Assembly: GCA_022747635.1 (NCBI GenBank)
Contig: JAKTNV010000009.1
Location: 29,055,622 to 29,119,621, forward strand
DNA length: 64,000 nt
DNA from: Hetaerina americana
Lineage: Eukaryota; Arthropoda; Insecta; Odonata; Calopterygidae
Reading direction: 5' to 3'
A program made the translations under genes and the position numbers. Under the pieces are notes generated by a model, which saw nothing but the letters and a program-made list of their open reading frames with translations, had not been told where the DNA came from and did not search any database. Shown here in pieces: positions 48,168 through 60,971 of the stretch. How positions within the stretch are numbered: position 1 is the first letter of the stretch; each line of letters begins with the position of its first letter.

Positions 48168-49483
48168 CAGGGTTCGTCCGGAAAATAAGTGTACTGATTT
48201 TTTCCCGCCGCTCCAGGCGCGCCCAGCACCGCTCTGACGGGCTGCGATTGGAGGGGGGTATGTTGGCAAGCGACGCTGAAAAAGGCAGTCGGCTCTGAGC
48301 TGTGCTGTAGTGAGGAGCTCTGTTAACGCGAACCTCCACGCTCGACCCACGTCACGGAACGCGATGCCGAAGTTTTTGGAGCAGCGTTATTCCATCAAAT
48401 TTGCGGTAAAGCTTGGGAAATCGTCTACCGAAACTGTCGGTATGATTAACCAGGCTTACGGGGAGTCAGCCATGTCCAGAAACATGATCTTTCGGTGGCA
48501 CAAGATGTTCGTGGAGGGCAGAGAAGAGGTCGACGACGAACCACGGCCTGGACGCCCGTCAACGACACTCACCGACGAAAATGTGCGAAAAGTTCGCGAT
48601 GTACTGAACTCTGATCGTCGTCTTAGTGTTCGGATGATAGCAGAGCAGTGTAATGTGCCAAAAACAATAGTGCACGAGATTATTAGGGAGCAATTACAGA
48701 TGCGAAAAATTTGTGCAAAGTTGGTGCCGAAAGTGCTCAGTGATGATCAAAGGCTCAATCGTTTGGAAATCGCGACACAACTTGCGGATCACTGCAAAAA
48801 TGATCCGCATTTTTTAGAGAACGTTGTTTCGGGTGACGAGACGTGGATCTTTGAGTACGACCCGGAGTCGAAGAGACAAAGTGCGGAGTGGCACACCCCA
48901 TCATCACCCCGTCAAAAGAAAGCTCGCATGAGCAAATCTCGGATCAAGGCGATGCTCATTGTCTTTTTTGACAAAAGGGGAGTCGTCCACTACGAATTTG
49001 TACCTGAAAGACAAACTGTAAATGCTGCATTTTACGTCCAAGTGCTCGACAGGCTTCGAAAACGAGTCGCCCGCGTCCGGCCAGCGATCAAAAACATCTG
49101 GCGGCTGCATCACGACAATGCGCCGTCTCACACCGCGCTTGTCGTGTCGGACTTCTTGGCCAAGCACGGCGTGGCAACGCTGCCGCACCCGCCCTACAGC
49201 CCGGACTTGGCACCACCGGACTTCTTTCTGTTCCCGAAGATAAAGAGGAGTTTGAAAGGAACGCGATACGGGACTTTGGACGCCGTCAAAGAGGCCGTGA
49301 CGACGTGTCTTCGAGAGGTTCCCGATGATGCCTTCGCGGGAGCGTTCCAGGAATGGGAACGCCGCTGGAACAAGTGTATCGACTCACAAGGGTCCTATTT
49401 TGAGGAATATTAGCTTAAGATATGTAAAAGTGTAATAAATTTTTTTCCTGAGCTCAGTACACTTATTTTCCGGACGAACCCTG
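48168..49483 (+). mobile_element. Intact mariner (Tc1/mariner, DD34D) element
   Basis: 1316 bp bounded by 30-bp perfect terminal inverted repeats beginning CAGGGTTCGTCCGGAAAATA, with TA target duplications at 48166-48167 and 49484-49485. One long open frame codes for the transposase, and AATAAA (near 49435) lies between its stop and the right end. Perfect ends and no coding damage indicate a young, probably autonomous copy. Confidence 0.97.
48364..49413 (+). CDS. Mariner transposase, full length (349 aa)
   Basis: Cut-and-paste DNA transposase. The start is the ATG at 48364 (MPKFLEQRYS), the first good Met. Residues 1-115 form the paired-like DNA-binding region with two helix-turn-helix motifs (MSRNMIFRWHKMF and VRMIAEQCNVPKTIVHEI) joined by a GRPS linker. 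The W-V-P-H-E-L motif is present as LVPKVL (120-125). The catalytic triad is Asp158 (SGDETW), Asp251 (HHDNAPSH) and Asp286 (YSPDLAPPDFF), with 92 and 34 residues between, i.e. the DD34D signature of mariner. The C-terminus CIDSQGSYFEEY is the usual end. There are no stops, frameshifts or catalytic substitutions, and the length is normal for mariner. Its base composition is more GC-rich than the flanks, consistent with recent arrival. Confidence 0.97.
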   Translation: MPKFLEQRYSIKFAVKLGKSSTETVGMINQAYGESAMSRNMIFRWHKMFVEGREEVDDEPRPGRPSTTLTDENVRKVRDVLNSDRRLSVRMIAEQCNVPKTIVHEIIREQLQMRKICAKLVPKVLSDDQRLNRLEIATQLADHCKNDPHFLENVVSGDETWIFEYDPESKRQSAEWHTPSSPRQKKARMSKSRIKAMLIVFFDKRGVVHYEFVPERQTVNAAFYVQVLDRLRKRVARVRPAIKNIWRLHHDNAPSHTALVVSDFLAKHGVATLPHPPYSPDLAPPDFFLFPKIKRSLKGTRYGTLDAVKEAVTTCLREVPDDAFAGAFQEWERRWNKCIDSQGSYFEEY

Positions 49484-49485
49484 TA

Positions 49486-52279
49486 TGTCACCCGGTCCAA
49501 AACATCGAAATATTTTCTTTTACTCCACACCCAAGTGAGGGTTTCATTTTTTTTATAATGATTACTTTGGGCAAATTAGGTGCAAATTGTATTCTCACAC
49601 TTTGGAGATAATTTTTTTTAGATGTTCTACGTTTTAGGCTTTACAGTTGAGAAAAAAATCATCCTATATGCATGGCGGTGACGGATGGTGAATAACAAAT
49701 GTGTTTTGACGCGGTGACGGGGAAAAAAATATGTCTACCTTTAAAAAAATGACGTGAGGGTACGCTTTTTGACTAGAGCATCGAGGCAATGAAAGCATTT
49801 GGTGCTTCAAAACGAGAAAAGGTAGATAAGGCTTCTTTGTGTCATTGTAGATGCGTATTAATTGCTGGAAATGGGCTCGACGAGAGGGTTTCTCGTGAGA
49901 GCGAATGAGTTCGTGCGTAGTAGCTCCAGTGTTCCGTTGAACGATTCCACGTCGAGGCGTACTCCACCTAACCGCGACGACTGTTGAACACGTAAAATTG
50001 AAAAAAAAATCTCAGCTAGGGTCTAGCCGTGATAATACAAAGGAGTTTAGATTGAGGAACAATGCGAAACTTTAAAAGGGCTGAGTAAATATTGGTCACC
50101 GTATCATTGTTATAATCTTTCAAGACCCTCGCTTCTTTAATTTCATCTACAAGCAAACGGCAAGGCGAATATTCCTTCCTTTATTTAAGTTAAAAATACA
50201 TTTATACGTTTACTTTTGCATTTAGTTCAAGTTCAAATTAACCTGTAGGCTCTGTGGCTTGTACATTTTTTTACTTAAGGTCCTATGCTAAAAATACGAC
50301 ATGGCCTAAGCGATATCTTCCGATTACGAGTGTTAGGGGTAATGTGTAATTGAGTTATCGTGAATTTTTTTGTGCGATCCAGTATTTAAATATTATTTAT
50401 ATATTCATCCAAAGGAATTAAAAATATAATCAAAGTAGTTTTTTAAGGTTTAGGCAGTAAAACGTGTGCCATTTAAGCTCTGTTTAGAGGAATGAATCCT
50501 TAAAACAGGCCGTCGAGTTAGTCTAGCAGACTAACATAATCTTATCGTTCTTTACTGAAGGGTCACGACGACACGAAGTTCCCCTCTTAAGGTCGAGTAC
50601 TGATTTTATGGCTCTCACGTGGTGAGTTATCAACCCGGCTGCTTTTAAGTTTCCCTCGGATGTCTGGGATATTCCGAATTTTATTGTTTCACGTGTCCCA
50701 CGGAACGTTCAACTTTCAGAATCTTATCCTTTCGACTTCTTTGGCCGGAAAAGCATTTGTAAATTAAAAATTGGCGTGCCGTGACTATTATCCAAAGGCA
50801 TTCGATAACGATACTTTTTCTCATTTTCACCTCCAATTACTCCCCGTAAAAACAATCGACTTAATCTTCCTCCCAATTACAATTCCATTTCGTTCTCTTT
50901 TATGACATTTATCTCTTTCAAGGATCCGGAATAGTTGGAGTCGGTCAGATCGTTAACAGATGCAAACTATTTCCCTTAGAGCACTATGTCTGTCTGTTAC
51001 ATATCACACTGGTTATATATACAACGCAATGAAGAATCTTCAAACCATGCACATACATCAATTGAATGGTTATGGTATCGCACGAACGTATAGGCAAACA
51101 CCAGTACCAGAATCGCTACCCACACTGCTGTACTCACGCAATTGAACATTCTCCTTTTGCCCTCGGACGAATTTCAATGGCTTGCGTTTACAAGTTTACT
51201 ATGCCTAAACAGCTTCAAAGGTTGCAAAAATCTCCCTTTAAAAACTGCACTTATTGGTTGATTCATACGAAAAACTGTGTAGCTCAGAAATATAATTAAA
51301 TCGAAAAATTAATGGAGGAAATGAAACAACTTCAAGGTTTTCCGTAAAAATTGACTTCGCAGTGAACTACTCATTATTTTTACGAAACTTTTGAACGACT
51401 GCGCATTTTAATTTTCTTTCGTAAAAAGTTATGAATGCTCCATTACGATGTGCATTTTCATTTTGTTGAGCTACTAAATAGACAATACTAATATAAATGA
51501 CATCACTGCAACATCCAAAAATTACACTGTGGTCGAATTATAGTGGAAGGGATTGAAGGAGCGGTAAGACGCGATGGCAGTGCTGTCAGTCAAAACGATC
51601 ATCACATCCGAGATCATCGGTTCTTACAGAATCCAGCCTTTAGTAAAGCTCTGGATGGGAATTACAAGATCTGCAACGGATGGAGTGATATCTCGCTCGT
51701 AATACGTATATTGATGTACACAAACGTGGATTTTTGGGTAAATTTTGATAAAATATATTTATAAGCAGTGCATATGTCTAACATTGAAGTAATTTTTTCT
51801 GCTTTTCTCTTAGCATAATTTGTATTTAAACATGCTATGGCAACATTGGCAAGTGGTTTTTAAAAAAGAATTTTATCCAGTTTCGGGGCATGATTCTACT
51901 TCATTATACATTTGGTAATAAGTAATATGTTAAAAATAGACGAATACTAAGAAGGTAGCTTTCATTTGGTGGCGATTTCCTTCAAAAGCATTACATTCAA
52001 AGTAAACAGGAGATTAAGTATCCATTCATTCCGTTAAATTCATTTTTCTCAGTGAAATTTGCGCGATATATATATGTAGAAGTTATTGCATAGTCAACTC
52101 TTCGGATGTATTACACATGTCAATATTTTGTGTGGAGAAAAATAATGCCTAGTTTGCTATCGCATCCTTTCCATTCCTAATTCAAAGTTCAAATTTAACG
52201 CCAAAACCCTTTGGTATCCCCTGCATGCCGATTGTTTTCTCTTATTTCCTTTCCCACAGATTCTCACTCAACTTCTCAT
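49486..52279. other. Intergenic, nothing recognised
   Basis: A small 8-bp perfect stem (GTTAGTCT/AGACTAAC, 50517-50535) and short frames only. Confidence 0.35.
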
Positions 52280-52530
52280 ACTCCTTCCCGCCCCACACCC
52301 CTCTAAGGGGGAGAGTCGCGCGTCTCTCTAAGTTACGTGCTCAACGTGGCGTCCGTGGAAACTTTATTGCACCCTGGCGGCGGGAGTGGGCGACGGAGTG
52401 GTGGAAGGGGGGTGGGGATATGCCTCCCGAATTGCGTGACGGCAGCTTAAGGAGATAAGGGATGAAAGTGGGAGTGTGGGATGGAAGGTAGGGTAGGGAG
52501 TGAAACTTACGGTTCTCTAGGGGTGGAGGG
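52280..52530. promoter_or_regulatory. Small GC-rich block
   Basis: A short stretch richer in G+C and CpG than its surroundings, G-rich on the plus strand toward its end. A 77-codon frame across it is unrecognised. Possibly regulatory. Confidence 0.2.
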
Positions 52531-53121
52531 AGAATGTTATTTCTGCATGACTGGAGAACAGAAGTGACCAGTTCAACCGTGCTTTATCATCCTTCCAAAA
52601 GATATAAGGAACTACAATTTTCAAGCGTTAATTATTCGCAGATGTTAGGGAATTTAAACTCCAAACCAATGTCAACCAATGCTCGCGGAAATTTGATGAG
52701 GAATATAATAACTTCTTCATTCTAAGAAAATAACGCATACGAGTATTACAAGGGGAAACAATTATTTTTTCCGTTTTGATGGTTCCTTAAGTATATGTGC
52801 GGACGGTAAATGTAGTGTCCCACAAAAGCCTATCGATAAGACCCTCGATACTTACGACTGGGCCATGTTCAAAACTATAAGATGAGCTGGCGGGACCCAT
52901 ATAATCGTAAACGTTCTCTGCAAACGAAAAAATGTGCAAATTTAAACATCAAAAAATATTTTTGCTGCCAGGCACTCTTCCAATCTTGATTTTACACTCG
53001 GGATTCAAACTGTTCAGTCACCGATCAATCCTACACTTACATATGTATTACAGTAATCTCCTTTGTTAAGTCCCTTCATCGAGCCATCGTTATAAATGTT
53101 TTAGTTATCTAATTTTCTGAT
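52531..53121. other. Intergenic, nothing recognised
   Basis: AT-rich DNA leading up to the SINE target site. Confidence 0.35.
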
Positions 53122-53136
53122 CGATAAATGGCAGGG
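53122..53136. repeat. SINE target-site duplication, left copy
   Basis: CGATAAATGGCAGGG, identical to 53444-53458 at the other end of the SINE. Confidence 0.95.
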
Positions 53137-53443
53137 GGATCGAGATGGTGCGGTGGCTATCGTACGGGCTTCCCACCCAGAGGGCCCAGGTTCAAATCCC
53201 GGCGGTGTTGAATAATTTTCAGTGGTATCTCGATCCCCACTTGAGGTGCATTGTGGTGGGCTCTTTGAGTGAGTACGCCGTCCGTCGGATGGGACGTTAA
53301 GCTGCGGACCCCTAGGTGTCTTTCGTCAAGAGCAGGCTAATGCCGACGCCGGGTTTGTCTCCATTCTTCATCCTTTCCTGTTTATTCCTAATGGTGCACG
53401 ACCAGCTGTTGGTCGCCTCTCCTAAATACTAATACTACTACTA
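53137..53443 (+). mobile_element. tRNA-derived SINE with perfect 15-bp TSD
   Basis: About 307 bp between identical 15-bp direct repeats. The 5' part is tRNA-like: GATGGTGCGGTGGCTATCG (A-box region) and a consensus B box, GGTTCAAATCC, at 53189-53199. A unique body follows, including GGATGGGACGTTAAGC near 53288-53303. The 3' end is AATACTAATACTACTACTAC, a simple-repeat tail rather than poly(A), implying mobilisation by a LINE that recognises such a tail. The perfect duplications indicate a recent insertion. It is a different family from the copies at 6677, 28981 and 40436. Confidence 0.92.
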
Positions 53444-53458
53444 CGATAAATGGCAGGG
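53444..53458. repeat. SINE target-site duplication, right copy
   Basis: Identical to 53122-53136. Confidence 0.95.
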
Positions 53459-56400
53459 ATGGCTGGTATCCGTAACCCTGTAACACGCGCTACCTATTGC
53501 TGCCTTGCAGGATAAGTCGTAGACCCGGAGGTGATGAATGACGATAAGAGGTGTGCAGGGACCGAAATTGGACATAATTAAGTATCGAGCGTGATCTTTC
53601 TTTGATAAATTACAGTCACATAATAATCAGTGATAGGCATAAAAAGCATGTTCATTAAAATTTTATATTAGTATATTCAAAGTGCTCACTGAATCGTGCA
53701 AGATTTGTCCTGGCGAACTACTACTTAATGTAACTAAGTTCGCGCCAGATTAGCATTTTTTTCTTAAATAAAGAATAAAAATAGGAATAAGCAAGTCGAA
53801 TTTTCAAAACTCTTTTAGCCATAATGCTTATATTCGAACCGGGTCAATGAGCGTTTAATATTAGTGACATTTCCTCTTAAATTTAAAGTATAACGTCACA
53901 AGACATGTCACGCGATAAAATGAATGTAGTTATTACCAAATAAAAATGCTACCGCAGACTCATTTTCTTCTTGTTTTGATTTGAAAATAATTACACAACC
54001 TCCCCCCGCGCTCTACTTCACGCATTCACCCCGCCCTTCTGTGATAAATATTTTTATTTTCTCGTGGCTTAACTTATTCTAGTGGGCGTTATTTTTGGCA
54101 CCTCAGTCTCTTACTAAATGTAAAAGATTCATCGCCTGTAGTCTTCATTGATGATGTGTAGTGCATCGCACAGCGCAGCATCATACGACGGCGTACACTT
54201 AAGACAGAGGGCTCGGGTGGCGCAATAATTTCTCAACATTATTTAATGAATAAATCTAAGAACATTTTAGTGAAATAAATGGATAGGGGATATGCTCTTG
54301 AGTATGCTCCCAGCGATATTACATAATTTCACAGTCCCCCTGACATGAAGATCTCGGTAGGAGTAATTGGCCAGTGAATACGCGATATTTATGAAGTGGA
54401 TGTAGATCTTGCTCTCGCGTAATAAATTGCAGTTTAAGTTGAATTTAGAATTTAAAAAGCTTCAGAGAAAGTCTGCAAAATTTGTCAAAAATGCTAAGAG
54501 AAGCGTATACGTAACAGGCATGTCGGAGGAATTAGGTTATGAGCCCTTTGATTTACGAAAAGGTAATGATAGCCCTGCACCTTTAGAAAGGTACAGGGGA
54601 GTAGAATTCTATGGAAACACTGAGAGAATTATTATGGAACCAAATATTATGGGTAGGCTCGACCACCAAGACAGTGTAAGAGAGATGGACACCATCAAAG
54701 GGAGATTCAAGCACTCGTTTTCCTCTCGCACGATATTCAATCATAAAAAAATCGAACCCAAGCTCCCGACTATAAATACATATTTACTAAAAAGTAAACA
54801 TTACAAAATTCATTCAATTTGTCAATGATGTACATAGGCATGAATTTGCGCGAGTGCTTGCGTGTATGAGCAAATATACATTCATGTTCTATCATGCATG
54901 AATTTATAGTTGTGTTCATACGAGTATAATTGGTACCTTACCACCCCCGCCACACGCTCTTACAGCGTCTAGCGTGCAGTAAAATGTTACCAGTTCCGCA
55001 AGACTCAATGAACGGATGGACCGATTGAGTCTTCACACAATTTGAGAATCATATGATTCTACTCTACTGCCTTCTATTTTCCCAAATACTTACTAAAACC
55101 CTTTATGTTACCAATATGTCAATACTATTCGTAACTTTCTTACGATTGCCTTGAATTTCTGTCACGGGCGGCATCCTTCAATACAAAGCTATTTCAACCG
55201 TCATCTCCTTTTTCCCCTTTTTTGTCTTATTCGATTTAGCCCCGATACCCCCTCTGTTTCCCCATAATATCGCCGTTTGATTACGATGTGGAATGAGTTG
55301 GTTATCACCCAAGGCACTCGAAGGCATATGGTGTGAAAAGTCTCTCGCACAGTCTTAGGTTCGGCAAGTAGGTGAAGTGTGAACGAGACCTCGCCAACTC
55401 CTACGTATATGAACTGAGAATTCCACTTCACGGTAGGGGATAATTGAGGGCAGAGGTATTTGGGTGGGGAACGAAATAAAGACGAGGTCTTTTATAAGTC
55501 CCATCATCTGGGGATTCGGAGGTGTTTATTTTAGGTACAATTTCAAAGGCTGAGCGCATCATCATGTATTTGTATTCTTAACACCCTTCCAAAATTATTC
55601 GATCGAATATGAAGTATTTCAACGTTCTAGCATGGAATGTGCTGTCGGAAAACAGGCTCTTCCAGGCTCTTTAATTATCAGGAGGCTCACCCAGCAAAGT
55701 TACTTGAATATTGAAATGCGAGTTTTTTTTAACATTACTGTAAGATAAATCATAAGGTTAACCATAAGGTAAGGTAGTTGAATGATATAAAATTTGGAAT
55801 ATAATAAAAAGAAGACATTCATATGGAAATACGAGCATATTCACATTCAAAGCAATATAGCAGTCTATTGGCAAAATAGAAATTGTGCGAGTAGATAAAC
55901 AGTGGTTTTATTAAAAATCAGTTGGTGCGAGGGAAGATTGCCGACTAAATACAAATAGGTTGTCTTCCTGATGTATAGTTGACCTAATTATATTCCCCCT
56001 TTATTTTACTAGGTATTTTACATTGCATGACACACTCTTTCAACTTCTTAGCCTGACATTCTGTCCGAAAAGAAAATCTCTCACGAGAATAGAGACTTTT
56101 GATCAAACATCTTCAAAAAGTCCTAAATTTCAACTTTACACTCCTTTCTTAAATATCCTGCTAAAATGTATGAATGTTCTATGATGATAATTGTTGCAAG
56201 GTACTTCATAAATATCATTATGCTTTTCAAGTCGTTAGCGGGTTTATGTTCATTTGATTTAATCTCAGTTTTCCATAATTATCTTTATTTATTGGTTTGT
56301 TTATTTGCAATAGTGTTATGTGATTTACATATCGCGTTTTGAAGCTAAAAGAGTATCACGAAACTTGCACTGATTATTTTATTTATTGACGTTAAAGCTG

Positions 56401-59400
56401 TCTTGTAAATGCGTAAACAAATACACTCTCTAAACTAAACTACTCCAAATAACGTTTTCGCTGCTAAATTTTCTCTTATACGGCGATTTATAATTAAACT
56501 CCGGTAGTCAGGTCATTGTTCAATTTACTGGAAAATTAAACTTTTTTATCGCAATTCCAAATAAATATAGGCGTGGGTCAAAATGTGAAAACATTGAAAC
56601 ATTTTTTTGCAAATGGCCAGGAATACGGCAATTTATGCCAAAAATTTTAATTTATTCTGACTCTATTTCTGAAAAGGCAATATATACACTTGTAATATGA
56701 GAATTCATTTGAATTAGTTTTGCCAAAAAATTACATCTTATGCATCAAGGTAAATTTCATTAGTTCTTCAAAGAATCACCCATCCTCAAGATTTTATGAT
56801 TACTTCATTAGAATTCATTAATAGGTAATCATGGTTGGTCATTGTATGAGCACTTGAGCTAAATTACGAATCAAATGGCTGGCAGAAAAATTAAGATTAA
56901 AATATATTTGCATGGCCTGAGGTTATTCCATAGGTACTAGACATTATACAGTAGCCGGGATTGTCATGTTTCGTATTCTCTATATATTTTTTCAAGCCTC
57001 ACGTGTACAAACAGTTTGAGCCGAGAAGTACGATGATGTCAAATTTAATTTGTTCACAAATTTCTGCTGCCTACACTAAAGCTTCTCTGGTTAATACCAG
57101 CCCTTTGTAGAAGTAAATATTCATTGCGAACCACGCATCATTGATTGTTTTTCAAAATTATAGCCATCATAGTATTCCGGTATTTACTGATTATGGAAAA
57201 TGTATCATATTTTACTTAGAAACGACGAAAATTGCTATATTGCTCGTAACTTTATCTTGTAACAGAGATCGTAGATCAAAATGACATTATGGGTTGAGCT
57301 TTATTTTAACACTAATTTTAAACCAGTAAGAAAAGAGCCTCCGAAAGTCTTGCACACGCGACCCCGAAAGCCCCGCACTTGTAAAGTCATAAAAATAATT
57401 TTAAGTCAATTATCGCCATCATGGGTTTGTTGATTGAACATTGTCGTCACCTGAGATGGCACTAAATAATAAAATGCTTTGTTAAAGTCAATATTGGTAT
57501 GACATGGAATTATTTCCATCGTCCACTTATGTATTTTAGAACTGTGGATCCAAATTTGATTTCAAAATTCGTTACCATCTCTACCAACTTGGTAGCGGCT
57601 GTTCTTCCTAAGTGACAAAAATTGGAAACCCATCAAAATGCCTTCTCTATTTTGAATTTCATTTGTCATTTTGGTTGAAATTGAAAGCTACTTTAAGTGA
57701 ATATTTGATTTGGTAGGTTTAATCCTCTTTTTCAGGCCAGGCTATTTATTAACTACTTGTTAAATTTGTAAGATATTGCCTCTCACTGGATTAATTAAGG
57801 GTTTTTGTAAGAAAAACTCCAAGACATGAAAAATATCTCAATTGTCCCTCTAGGAAATGTTGCCCCTATTAAGTAGAATATTTGGAATCCCTCAAGGAAG
57901 TGACACTTGCGGCTCGAAATAAGTGTGAAGAAGATACAATCGGTAGTTTTCCCCATTAGCAACCAAGCATTCATTTTTAGGCGGAGCCAAATACCGGAAG
58001 AATAGATCACGCGGGGAGATAAAGTAAATTGCTGAAAAATGACATATAGTATACCTGTTAAAAGAGTATGGGCTTTTCTTAATGCGAGATCATTTGAGAA
58101 TGAGACTAAAAGTGAGAACTATTTGAACGGTTCCTGAGAGGTGGGCCTGCCTCTGAGGAAAACCAAAGGAAATTTCAAGCTATCACCTGGACATCATTAA
58201 GTTTAAGACTTTTCTTACACATTAAACTATAATGATGGTGACCTATGTTTTCTTCCTCGTTTTTCAGTCATCATTCTAACACTTTGTCATTGGTCGCGTG
58301 ATTAACTTAAATTGTATGATTTTTTCGGATATCCCATCTACCTGGTAAACCCAGGCGGTACTAGGTAAGGAACTACATGACTCTCGTATTACTCGTGTAA
58401 ATGATTAAATTTCGCACGCCATTGAGCTCAGGATTAGCAAATCAATCTTTAACTAGATTATAATGGTTGATTTTACCGTGAAGGTGATCCTTCAGAAAAG
58501 TTGTGAACTAAAATTTTCTCTACTTTCGAGTGTACATGTTGAAAACTGTAGACAGTCGCCAAAATTAGGAAGAACTATTTTAGTAAAAGTATTCCAAAGA
58601 CCTCTGGTGACGTTAAATTCGTTTCTTACCAAATTTGAATGTTTTTTGTGGAGAGACCGAAGAACATTTCCGCTCGTAGTTGACATTCGCGTGAGGTATA
58701 CATGTTAGGAAAAAATTGCATAACCTTTTTTATTTAACTAAATTTAATTTAATTTAACTATTAAATTTCGATAATGTTATATTTTACAAAAAATGCGACA
58801 TTTTTCGAAATTCGAATTACGAACATGCGAAAGCATAAAAATTATTTCCCGGTAAATGATGTGCAAAAGGACATTAAATGGAGCATAATAATTTAATTTT
58901 CATTATCAATCCACAGTGTTGGGATTGGTTTTTGTTAGCTGTTGTTTTATCCATTGGAAAATGTTCATTTAGATACCTTGATAGATACAAGAAGAGGCAC
59001 GATTGAAGTTGATTAAAGTTTTCATTTAAATTTTAAAATAAGTGTTGGGTAGAGCTAAATCAGGTGGCCTGTTTGTAATATCCAATGGATTGTTAACATA
59101 TATGTACGACGACGCCATTGCTCAAAAATGTTTTATTATGAATCATCAACACCAAGGTCTGAGATCATGTACTAAAAGATATTAATTTGTTGCAGGATAA
59201 TTGAAGAAATTATCAACTTTTTTCACATTTTATTTGTTTTATTATTTTAAACTATTTGCACTGAAAGCCTTCGCTTTTCATTTAGCATGATTTATAAGAA
59301 TTACTCATCCTATGATTGCTATCTCTTCAGACATTCTTTAGCTAGATACCTTCTGAAATAAGTTTTCATGGGGCCTTGTGACAGATAAATATGCCGAACC

Positions 59401-60043
59401 GATTGATATTAATTCTTCGAGCTAATTTTGAAACAAGACTCTTCGATTAACTTGTTTCAGATAATTTTACTAAGCAGACAATGGAGATACATTAATTGGC
59501 ACCGGTGTCATTGCCTAGATAATGAAGCTTCCTGAAGAGTGTCGTGTAAACCTAAATTGGTCTCAAAACATAAATCATTTCTTAACTCACGTTCAATTTC
59601 TTTAACCAATCGTATACGAAAAAAGGATTATGCCTTAATAGGTCAACAGTGATGGAAGGGAACTTCTTTCTCACACAGAATGCAAGTAGCAATAAATGGG
59701 CCTATAAAAATGGAGCGAAACATATTTTGTGTTCCGTTGGAAAGCATTTCATTTTCCAAAGGGAGACAAGTTTCAGGACCAAGCCTTATTTGGTCACACT
59801 AGCAGGGGACGCTGAAACCGGGGGAAATGATGGATTAGCAATTTAAACCACAGTAAAAATTGAATCACCGAACCAGGGAAATTAAAAATTCATTTTACTC
59901 TCCCACAGTTAATGAATGTAAAAAAAGGATAACGAAAGATTAAAACGCCACTTAAAACTGCTGTATTGAAAATATATTTTAAAGGTAGGAAAAAAATCGT
60001 ACTAATATATATTTCCCTCACTCCTGACGATTTTTCCACGGAA
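53459..60043. other. Intergenic; one orphan frame and one C-rich motif
   Basis: A 139-codon plus-strand frame (54409-54828, no ATG at its start; possible acceptor TTGCAG at about 54427-54432) reads basic then mixed (KRSVYVTGMSEELGYEPF, EFYGNTERIIMEPN) and is not recognised. A frame of that length is not far from chance expectation here. The CACCCCCGCCACACGC motif recurs at about 54941-54957. The rest is AT-rich with nothing supported. Confidence 0.3.
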
Positions 60044-60045
60044 TA

Positions 60046-60971
60046 CAGGTTCGCACCCAAAAGTGGTAGGACTGATTTTTTTACAAGAATTTTATTGACG
60101 ATATACTTACATCAACTTAATAATCTTCAAAGTATGCTCCTTGAGCTGCTACACACTTAGTATAACGTTGCTCCCATTCCCCGTACACCCGCTGGAAATT
60201 TTCTTTGGGGATGCTGCTAATGACCCTCGTCGAAGCCTCTTGAACGGCCTTTATCGAGTCAAAACGTCGTCCCTTGAGTTCTTTTCATCAAGGGGAAGAA
60301 GAAGAAGTCCGGTGGTGCCAGATCGGGAGAATAGGGCGGGTGCGGCTACGTGGCAACGCCGTATTTGTCCAGGAGCTGTCTGACGACGAGCGCGCCATGG
60401 CAGAATTTTCGGCACCATCTTGGCGCACACCTTGCGCATGGCCAAATCCTGTGAAATAATGCGATGGACGTTGGATGCAGACAGACCCAACGGGTCTGCA
60501 ATTTCTTCACTGGTTAAGCGTCGGTCTGTGTTCAGCAGTGTCCTCACTCTGTCCACATTCGTGTCGGTTCTTGCCGTCGACGGCCGTCCGGAGCGATGGT
60601 CGTCTTCAACGAGCTCCCTACCCTCTTTAAATAACTTGTGCCACTCAAATACTGCGGAACGGCTTAAGGCAGTGTCCCCATAAGCCTGCTTGATCATATC
60701 GAGGGTCTCAGTTGCCGTCTTCCCGAGTTTCGCACAAAACTTCACGGAATAACGTTGCTCTAGATTCAGCTTCATTTTGTTTTTCGACGCGGACAAAAAA
60801 CTTGCTTCACTAAAAACGATGTCCTCACTCAACGACAGCCCGCAGGCAACTGAGGTTGGTGTAGGTCTGTTGCTAAGAGCCCCCTCCACCTTACCCTGCC
60901 AGGCAGACCCCCCTCCACCGCTCCGTTCGCGCCAGAGAAAATCAGTCCTACCACTTTTGGGTGCAACCCTG
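60046..60971 (-). mobile_element. Internally deleted mariner element (minus strand)
   Basis: Flanked by TA at 60044-60045 and 60972-60973. The ends are CAGGGTTGCACCCAAAAGTG (minus-strand left end) and CAGGTTCGCACCCAAAAGTG (the other), inverted repeats of more than 30 bp with two mismatches. At 926 bp it is roughly 390 bp shorter than the intact element at 48168. The loss falls at about 60398-60405, inside the catalytic domain. Confidence 0.93.
60148..60775 (-). pseudogene. Mariner transposase, internal deletion removing two catalytic Asp
   Basis: From the ATG at 60773-60775 the frame gives MKLNLEQRYSVKFCAKLGK, helix-turn-helix sequence (LSRSAVFEWHKLFKEGREL, LTSEEIADPLGLSASNVHRI) and AKMVPKIL. 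It then jumps into the region just after the HHDNAPSH motif, in the wrong frame, to a stop near 60251. In the correct frame the remainder reads ALVVRQLLDKYGVAT-stop-PHPPYSPDLAPPDFF, followed toward 60148 by the C-terminal CVAAQGAYFEDY. The first and second catalytic Asp are lost, the third remains, and a Leu-to-stop change is present. It is related to, but distinct from, the intact transposase at 48364. Confidence 0.9.

Noticed and set aside
48904..49243. Minus-strand and shifted frames inside the mariner
   Set aside because: Shadows of the transposase reading frame.
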